From Perca fluviatilis (lineage: Eukaryota > Chordata > Actinopteri > Perciformes > Percidae), in contig NC_053133.1 of NCBI RefSeq assembly GCF_010015445.1, forward strand, positions 28,978,285 to 29,042,284: a stretch of 64,000 bases of DNA. The letters run 5' to 3'. The position numbers and the translations under genes were made by a program. Shown here piece after piece: positions 57,139-64,000 of the stretch (within the stretch, counting starts at the first letter, position 1; each line of letters starts with the position of its first letter). Under the pieces are notes generated by a model. That model had not been told where the DNA came from. It was given only the letters and a program-made list of their open reading frames with translations, and made no database searches.

Positions 57139-57267
57139 CTGTGCCAGGAGAGGTTGGCTCAGCTCCACAGTTTCTCCTTCCTGAGACTGAAAACTGATCA
57201 TCTGGTCGTAGACTTTCTCATTGAAAACAACTCTGTTAACGTTGTCAAAGAGACTGAGCAGATGAGC
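57139..57267 (-). CDS. dnah8: dnah8-like exon 7 (linker), copy B
   Basis: 43 codons, [39 protein letters not shown]. It follows HTIQ of exon 6. The next exon is about 6 kb away; the intron between them holds the intronic coiled-coil gene. Copy A has the same length with one amino-acid difference (Val to Asp at residue 10). Confidence 0.9.
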
Positions 57268-57386
57268 CTGAGAGACAGAGACAGACAGAGACAGTTATGG
57301 ACTAAATATGACATTTTAAAACTATGAAAAATGAGAGCAGGGGGAATAATAACTGGAACAAATGTGTTTATGTAAGGGGGTGTTAC

Positions 57387-57542
57387 CTGTATAGTGTGCG
57401 AGTCAGAGGCTTGGCCCAAAATCTCCAGCAGGGCGGGGTCAGAAACGAAGAAGAAACGAGGAAAAACCAAGCGCTTCTTCTCCAGGTAACCGGACAGAGA
57501 CTTCTGACAAAACTCCAACTGCTCCAGGAGGTGAGGGAGCAA
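57387..57542 (-). CDS. dnah8: dnah8-like exon 6 (linker), copy B
   Basis: 52 codons, [51 protein letters not shown]. The [21 protein letters not shown] stretch is nearly invariant in dynein linkers. Boundaries are AG and GTAACA. Copy A (16870-17016) is 9 bp shorter and broken. Confidence 0.93.
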
Positions 57543-58296
57543 CTGGAGGTGGAGGAAGAAATCAATTCAATTTTATTTACAGTATCAAATCATAACAGGA
57601 GTTATCTCAAGACACTTTACAGATAGAATAGGTCTAGACCACACTCTATAATTTACAAAGACACAACAATTCCAGTGATTCCCCCAAGAGCAAGCATTTA
57701 GTGCGACAGTGGTGAGGAAAAACTCCCTTTTAGGGAGAAACCTGGGACAGACCCAGGCTCTTGGTAGGACCTGGCACCAAACAGAAGTCTGTTTCTATAG
57801 AAGTCTGTGAAAAAATGAGCCTACTTCTCACTTGATTTATTACCTCAGTAAACATTTTCAATCAAACTCAATCAATCAAACTTTATTTCTAAAGCACATT
57901 TAAAAACAAGCAAGTTGACCAAAGTGCTGTACATAGACATTAAACAGTAAATAGTTAAAATGCAACAGACAATTTCAAAACCTATCATGCTGGATTAAAA
58001 GCTAAGGAATAAAGACCATAATAATGTTGCCACTGCAACCATAAACAACCCTGGCTTGGCCGTGTCATCATCCCTAGCTACGCCCTTGCCAAAATCATCA
58101 CATTAGGTAAAAAAAAACTAAATGGCGATGGCCAAATTGCCAGACTAGAGGCTTCAAAATGGCAGTCCACAAACCAACGGGTGATGTCACAGATGCTACG
58201 TCCATTATTTTATTCGGATACAGAAACAGTCTCATGTTTAACAACCATGGCAGAGTAATGTGAGTGACGTGTTGCTCAGAGGCACGTGGGCAGCAC

Positions 58297-58407
58297 CTGG
58301 CTGAGCGTCTCATCTCCCACGCAGCACTGCACCACGTTGGGAAGCTCGTGCGCCCGCTGCATGATCCTCTGCCACGACTTGTCAATGTTGTGGAAACGTT
58401 TGGCCTC
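58297..58407 (-). CDS. dnah8: dnah8-like exon 5 (linker), copy B
   Basis: 37 codons, [16 protein letters not shown] through [18 protein letters not shown], directly following QLPQ of exon 4. EAKRF..IDKSW..IM.RAHE is a standard linker block. A TTAA-flanked fold-back MITE begins only 26 bp beyond the acceptor side of this exon (58434). Copy A at 17777-17889 is 2 bp longer and frameshifted. Confidence 0.92.
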
Positions 58408-58433
58408 CTGCACGAGTCAAAGATAAACCTTAA

Positions 58434-59118
58434 AGCGTTACTCTTGCCAAAATGCAACCTAGGGTCTGTTTGTGAATGTACCCCGAGTCAAACTTTCGTT
58501 TAAAAGCATATTTAGGACGGAAGCGCAACTTTTAAGATTTACCGTCTATTCGTTTTTCGGTCAAATGGCATTTTGAATGGGAGTAATAGGGGCACTTTTA
58601 TGGTAGCCTCAAAATAGCTATTTTTAAAACACTAAAAGGCTCGACACAACATGAAACTATGCTCCAAGTATCACCATGGGCTGTACACATGAACTCAAGC
58701 GTTGACAACATTGTTTGTGTACCCAGAGTTTACAAAAAAGAAAGGTTTTGAACAACTCACCGTAGCTCTTGTTGTTTTCAGCCGCTACCACCTCGGCAGT
58801 CAAAACGAGTTGATATCTAAACAAGTAGCCCCAGATTTAGTATGTCCCGTGTGCACCGGTGTAGTTAAGGTGTAGAGCCCCTGGTGATACTTCAGGCAAA
58901 GTCTCATGTTGTGTCTAGCCTTCTTAGTGTTTTGAAAATAGCTATTTTGAGGCTAGCATAAAAGTGCCCCTAGCACTCCCATTCAAAAGGTCCAAAAAAT
59001 GAAAATACGGTACATCTTAAAAGTGGTGCTTCCGTCCTAAATATGCTTTTAAACGAAAGTTTGACTCTGGTACATTCACAAAAAGACCCCTAGGTTGCAT
59101 TTTGGCGAGAGTTACGCT
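58434..59118. mobile_element. TTAA fold-back MITE (piggyBac-like), copy B
   Basis: TTAA at 58430-58433 and 59119-59122. Ends AGCGTTACTCTTGCC and GGCGAGAGTTACGCT are exact inverted partners. The arms match over ATGCTTTTAAACGAAAGTTT and its complement. This copy is cleaner than copy A. Confidence 0.85.
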
Positions 59119-59175
59119 TTAACATCTGATGTGAGACAAAATGTTTGAAAAGATTTAACGTGACGGTCATGTGAC

Positions 59176-59329
59176 CTGAGGCAGCTGCTTGGCAATGTCT
59201 CCGCCCACGAACACGGCCTCCAGGTAGATCCAGAGGTTCTGGACCGACAGCCACTTCTCGATGATCTCAGAGGTGTTGGAGAGTTTCTGGACCCACAGCT
59301 GGATGGTCGGCTTGAACGGAGCGTTGTAC
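59176..59329 (-). CDS. dnah8: dnah8-like exon 4 (linker), copy B
   Basis: 154 bp completing the split Arg of exon 3 and reading [24 protein letters not shown] and [39 protein letters not shown] is among the most conserved linker motifs of axonemal dyneins. Splice sites are intact. Copy A (18661-18819) has 5 extra bases. Confidence 0.92.
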
Positions 59330-59369
59330 CTGCAGGCAGGACGGAGGACCACAGGCACAAAGTTCATTT

Positions 59370-60080
59370 ATTCATTCATCTATGCATCAATCCATCCATC
59401 CATCCATCCATCCAACAATCCATCCATCTGTCAATCCATCCATCCATTCAACAATCCATCCAAAAATCCATCCATCCGTCCATCATCCATCCGTCAATTC
59501 ATCCATCCAACAATCCATCCATCCATTCAACAATCCATCCAAAAGTCCATCCATCCATCTGTCCATCCATCCATCCATCCAAAAATCCAACCATCCATCC
59601 ATTCAACTATCCATCCAAATATCCATCCATCCATCTGTTTAAAAATCCATCCATCCAGAGGACCACAGGCAGACAGTTCATTCATTCATTCATCTATGCA
59701 TCAATCCATCCATCCAACAATCCATCCATCTGTCAATCCATCCATCCATCCAACAATCCATCCATCAAGCCATCCGTTAATCCATCCATCCATCCATCCA
59801 TGCATCCATTCGTTCTTCCCTTCCTTCCTTCCTAGTCTCTTCGTTCCTTTCCTTTTCCTTCGTTGTTTTTTCCTTGTTTCCTCTTTTCTTCCTTCCCATT
59901 TCCTTCCTTCCTTGTCTGTTCCTTCCTTCCTTCCTTCCATCAGTCTTTCTTTCTTCCTTGTCTCTTTTGTTCTTTCTTTCCTTTTCCTTTTCTTTTCCTT
60001 TTCAATCCAACCCTCTTTCTTCCCAAGTCCTTCATTTCCTTCTTTCTTACTTTGTTGTCTGATCCTTCCTTCCTACTTTG
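59370..60080. repeat. (TCCA)n followed by (TTCC)n, copy B
   Basis: Same composite microsatellite as 18865-19585. In copy B a single frame runs through both halves, which reflects the repeat only. Confidence 0.93.
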
Positions 60081-60589
60081 TCTCCTTGTAATTGTTGCAA
60101 TTACATTATAATAATGTATAATTTGTTTTCAAACCAATGTCATAATTTAGAAATATAAATTGCATTTAGTATTATTTGGTGATTTTTATTTGGTTAGAGT
60201 AAAGAGCTTTCATTTTGAAGTCTCCACGCAAGGCCTCTTGGGACAGTTTCAATGTAATGCTCCGATAAAACTTTTAAGGTTGTTATAGCGGATGTCAGCG
60301 ATGTAAGGAAACCCCTATTCCCTTGTGTGTTGAGGTATATTCTTTCGTGTCTGTATTTTACTTTGGTGAACATTATTGTACATGCTGTGCATGTCATCGT
60401 ATGTTCATATTAAGCTAATGTGGTCTTTATTTTCTCGTTAAACTGTGTTTTTAGTTTTCACGGTTGGATTTGGAGGAGAAGCTTCAAATAAACCTGTAGC
60501 AAGAAAACCACTTGTGCCTGCCAGTGCTTTGAGGGAATTATACTCCTCCTTCCTACCTTGTCTCTGCCCCCCTCCCCCCACCCCCTCAC

Positions 60590-60789
60590 CTGTTGCTCAG
60601 CAGTGACGTCAGCACCATCAGACTGTCCTCCATGTTGGAGATCTTCTCGGCTGTGTCGGCTCCTCTGAGCAGAAGTTCTCCTCGGCTCCTGAAGGAGGCG
60701 AAGGCGAGCGTCTGGCTGCTCCACTCGGCCACCACGTCCTTCAGCTTGGCCTCGATGTCCCGCTCCTTCACCGCGCTGATACAAACATC
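60590..60789 (-). CDS. dnah8: dnah8-like exon 3 (linker), copy B
   Basis: 200 bp, 66 full codons plus two bases. It begins [16 protein letters not shown] and ends [16 protein letters not shown], with GELLLRG in the middle. The VKERDIE, GELLLRG and MEDSLM...LLSNR blocks are diagnostic of DHC_N2. The acceptor is TCAG and the donor GTGAGG. The copy A version (20086-20290) is 205 bp with several indels and does not stay in frame. Confidence 0.9.
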
Positions 60790-62255
60790 CTGACACCAGC
60801 GGGGGACACAGGCCAATCAGATGCCTTCTTTCAGACACAGAGGCAGCACTTTCTTACCGTTTAAGCTGAAAACGTTGCCATAATTTCATGGTTTATTGCA
60901 AAAAGTTTGCAACCTCCCGCTTGTCAAGATTAGTCCAGGCTTTCCAGGGTTATTGCTAAATTTCCAAAAGAGTTATTAAGGTTATTTAAATTTTATAAGT
61001 AATCTATCCATCCATCCAACAATCCATCTGTCAATCCATTCATCCATCCATCAATCAATCTGTTAATCCATCCATGCATCTGTTCATTCTTCCCTTCCTT
61101 CATTCATTATTTCCTTCCTTCCTTCCTAGTCTCTTCGTTCCTTTCCTGTTCCTTCGTTGTTTTTTCCTTGTGTCCTCTTCTGTCTTCTTCCTTCCCACTT
61201 CCTTCCTCACTAAGTATTATTACGGTTATTAAAATGTTATAAGTAATCTTAACAAGCACCCCTGACTTTTCAGAATTATTATTATTATTACTGACGCGTT
61301 TTTCAGCGTTATTGTAGAACTTCCTGGATTACTCTTGTCCTGGCTTTACTGAAGTCTTTTTAAACTTTTCCAGATTTCTGTTTTTTCAATGTTATTCCCA
61401 ACATTTGATGGTCATGTCGGACAACCCCTCTATGTGAAACATAGACTAATAAAAATACCACCAACAAAGGCCTCTATTAAAAACTGGTTCTAAGAACTTG
61501 TGAGACTAAAACAAATAAATGCACTGAGTTTCATAATTGCCGCTTTCCGACCGGAGGGATTGTTGCAATTCCTAGAAACCTTTGTTTTTTCGTATTCTGA
61601 CTGGACCAAATTGGGGATTATTAAATTCCTCTGGCCGCAGTTCCTGTAACTCTTTCAGCTCCTACTTCAGGTCTTTTCCCTTTTCCACATAGTGGTGGTT
61701 AGATGGCTGTGTTATAATAACTTATAATAACAAAAGGTCAGTTCCTATGGCCACTTGGCCAGTGTGAATGCAAATGGCAAAACTGGTTTTGGGAGAGAGT
61801 AGTTAGTAGAACTGTTTATAAGTGGAATGTTCCTATAACTACGTTCCTGTAACTACTTGGTTGTAAAACAGGCTAATGTTCTTAATATTAAAACCTATTA
61901 AAGACATGGTTTGCAAGGACTGAGACTAAGAAATGTCTTGGAGGATGATATTGTTAACTGCTCCTCAGAACTCTGCAGGGTAAATCCAGACTACTAGCTA
62001 GACTATCTGTCCAATCTTAAATGTCTCTAACACGAATATTTGGCAGCGGCTCTGTGCGGAACTTAGTGCCGCCCATGCCGATTCTGATTGATCTGATTGG
62101 TTTAAAGAAATGCCATTAAACCAGAATGCTCTGTGGAGTAGCCAGACCTTCCTTTAGCGTGCTGTGGAGGAGGATCTGACAAAGTGAGACTAGGTTAAAC
62201 GGAGGTTTTATTTGCGTCTGTGTGTTAAAAGCTGCCGTGTTTTCAGCATCAGTAC

Positions 62256-62384
62256 CTCTATGTCTTCTTTGTGTTGCAGCAGCGGCGCCTCCATGATGTT
62301 TCTGAGGGAGAAAGTTTCCGACTCCACGTGGAAGCTGTGACCGGTCAGCTCGCTGAGACGAGTCCAGTGTCGGGACAGCATGGC
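62256..62384 (-). CDS. dnah8: dnah8-like exon 2 (linker), copy B
   Basis: 43 uninterrupted codons running from [10 protein letters not shown] through [16 protein letters not shown] to HKEDIE. RHW...TGH.F and [12 protein letters not shown] are signature stretches of the linker domain in outer-arm dynein heavy chains. It has clean AG and GT boundaries and joins exon 1 as ...MMANK-AMLSRHW. The copy A counterpart at 21808-21929 is 7 bp shorter and out of frame. Confidence 0.88.
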
Positions 62385-63052
62385 CTGAAGGACACGGTCA
62401 GAGAAACACATTATTTTTATCAGCTTTCACTATCCAGAGCACACATACTCAGTGAGTAGAAAAGTGTGTCACAGTAGTCAATGCAGGATGAGACAAATGT
62501 ACGTATAAGCATCTCCAGTTCAGCAGTTGGAGGAAGACATGCTGGCTAACGAGGAGCCGGTTCTGACTGCCTCGAGCTGTCCTGTTGGATCTCTGTCCTG
62601 TTTTGGGCCCTTGTACAGAGAGGAGCACTCAGAGAAACCATCCATCCAACAATGAATCCATCCATCCATCCATCCATCCAACACTCCATCCATCCATGGA
62701 TTTCAGCACAGTCCAACCTCATGAGGCTGGGGCATTAACTGCGTCTGCAACATGTTGTCACTCTACACTGTGCCCTCCAAACATCCTAAAACTCCAACAA
62801 CTTCACATCAATTTGGGGTGTGTCACATTTCATTCGTACCCCACTTCTGACACAAATTTGCCGTATAGTTTTATAAATGATGCCCCTAGTCAGCGGCGTG
62901 ACATGTGTCTAACAACGCTGATTGATCAAACACTTTCGCACCCTACTTTTACATTCATTCTAAAGGCTTATTTCCACTACATGGTAGTCGAGCTGGGTCG
63001 AGCAGGTACCATGTAGTGGAAAAACGCCATACGTGAAGTCAAACAGTCAGAC

Positions 63053-63164
63053 CTTGTTGGCCATCATGTAGAGCAGAGGGCAGGTCTCAGTGAAGTCATC
63101 GATGGTTTTCTTCAGATCTCTGAAGGCCTGCCACTCCTTCAACGCCTTTGGAAGCTTCCGGATC
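63053..63164 (-). CDS. dnah8: dnah8-like exon 1 of window (linker, DHC_N2), copy B
   Basis: Axonemal dynein heavy chain exon in the DHC_N2 linker, the lever that swings during the power stroke of ciliary or flagellar outer-arm dynein. It is open for 37 codons plus a split one and contains [14 protein letters not shown] and [11 protein letters not shown], both typical of the DNAH5/8 group. An AG acceptor (CT on + just after 63164) and a GT donor (AC just before 63053) bound it. The reading continues in phase into the next exon. The paralog assignment (DNAH8 rather than DNAH5) is from remembered family motifs and is less certain than the family. Earlier exons of this copy lie beyond the window. 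Confidence 0.85.
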
Positions 63165-63564
63165 CTTTAAAACACAAAAGAAGACCCAGTGAGATACGGA
63201 GCAATAAGTGCTGCCAGTGGCGATAGGAAATACAGAAGCTAAATAATAATAATACAATAATACGTTTATTTGATATAGCACCTTTTACAGACAAAGTCAC
63301 AAAGTGCTTCACATGATAAACATTTGTAAAAATATAGTAAGATCCAACAGAAAATAAGCAAGAAAGACCAATGAAAATCATTTAAAAGATTAAAACCTAA
63401 AACCCAAAGTTACAAACATGAGTCAAAAGTGAATTTAATCAAGTGTGTCTTCAGCTGCTTATTAAAACCTTCAACAAAGACTGCAGAACGTAAGACAGTA
63501 GGAAGGACATTCCACAGGTTTGGAGCCACCGCTTCAAAGGAACGGTTTAGTTTTCAAAGGTCCC

Positions 63565-63815
63565 ATGACATGGTGCTCTTTGGATGCTTTTATAGACCTT
63601 AGTGGTCCCCTAATACTGTATCTGAAGTCTCTTTTATATAGACCTTAGTGGTCCCCTAATACTATATCTGAAGTCTCTTTTATATAGACCTTAGTGGTCC
63701 CCTAATACTGTATCTGAAGTCTCTTTTATATTGACCTTAGTGGTCTCCTAATACTGGATCTGAAGTCTCTTTTATATAGACCTTAGTGGTCCCCTAATAC
63801 TCTATCCGAAGTCTC
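63565..63815. repeat. 46-bp minisatellite in a dispersed fish MITE, copy B
   Basis: Five units, exact 46-bp spacing (63601, 63647 and so on), ending TCTCTTTCCCGAAATTC. Same setting as 23125-23425. Confidence 0.88.
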
Positions 63816-64000
63816 TTTCCCGAAATTCTTGAAAGACCAACAGCCACTTTGAACCTTTAAGCAAGTGCAGATGGGACCACTAGCAGTCCCTAGTTAGAAG
63901 ACCTGAGGGACCTGTTAGTAGTGTACAGATGGAGCAGGTCCGAGATATAAACAGGTGCCTGACCATGCTTTACCAAAGCTTTATAAGTTAGAACAAGAAC

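Overview
The window is vertebrate nuclear DNA, most likely from a percomorph-type teleost. The evidence is GT-AG introns with short exons, long (CA)n/(TG)n tracts, (TCCA)n and (TTCC)n tracts, many minisatellites, and several fish-type MITEs of the hAT, Tc1/mariner and TTAA (piggyBac-like) kinds. There are no bacterial features.

The main gene lies on the minus strand: an axonemal dynein heavy chain of the DNAH5/DNAH8 group, closer to DNAH8 (AAA2 P-loop [27 protein letters not shown], and IKG plus xxSKxDPE after the AAA3 P-loop). Read right to left, 25 consecutive exons with continuous phase run from 63164 to 32314. They encode about 1,215 residues: late linker (DHC_N2), AAA1 (GPAGT|GKT, CFDEFNR), AAA2, and AAA3 up to NEWGDQ. 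A damaged 26th exon (AAA3, ...FITVVDVQ) sits near 30.64-30.77 kb.

Bases 1-23600 repeat 41534-64000 in direct orientation, introns and transposons included. Copy A (left) therefore carries a second set of linker-AAA1 exons. It also extends further 5' in the gene, with exons at 23.9 and 25.2 kb and perhaps 27.6 kb. Gene order breaks between about 28 and 30.6 kb, where AAA3 is followed directly by upstream tail/linker exons. Frameshift damage is reciprocal: copy A is intact from 4.3 to 16.8 kb, where copy B is damaged, and copy B is intact over most of the rest. This looks more like an unmerged haplotype or a mis-joined, unevenly polished long-read assembly than a functional duplication, but a recent partial tandem duplication is not excluded.

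A second gene lies in the large intron between exons 7 and 8, also on the minus strand. It is a single-exon, 442-residue, highly charged coiled-coil protein of unknown function (13179-14507), intact in copy A and frameshifted in copy B (53636-54939).

The remaining sequence is intron and repeat. Several minisatellites (49, 37, 46 and 58 bp) lie inside MITEs, and the 49-bp array is about twice as long in copy A as in copy B. Other tracts include a 1.2 kb (TG)n array at 30.84-32.05 kb, a 0.95 kb (CA)n intron at 35.1-36.05 kb, a 22-bp array at 32.83-33.56 kb, purine-rich GATA/GACA DNA at 26.2-27.57 kb, a LINE reverse-transcriptase fragment at 41.06-41.53 kb, and low-quality sequence at 28.4-30.8 kb. 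I saw no tRNA, rRNA or CRISPR.
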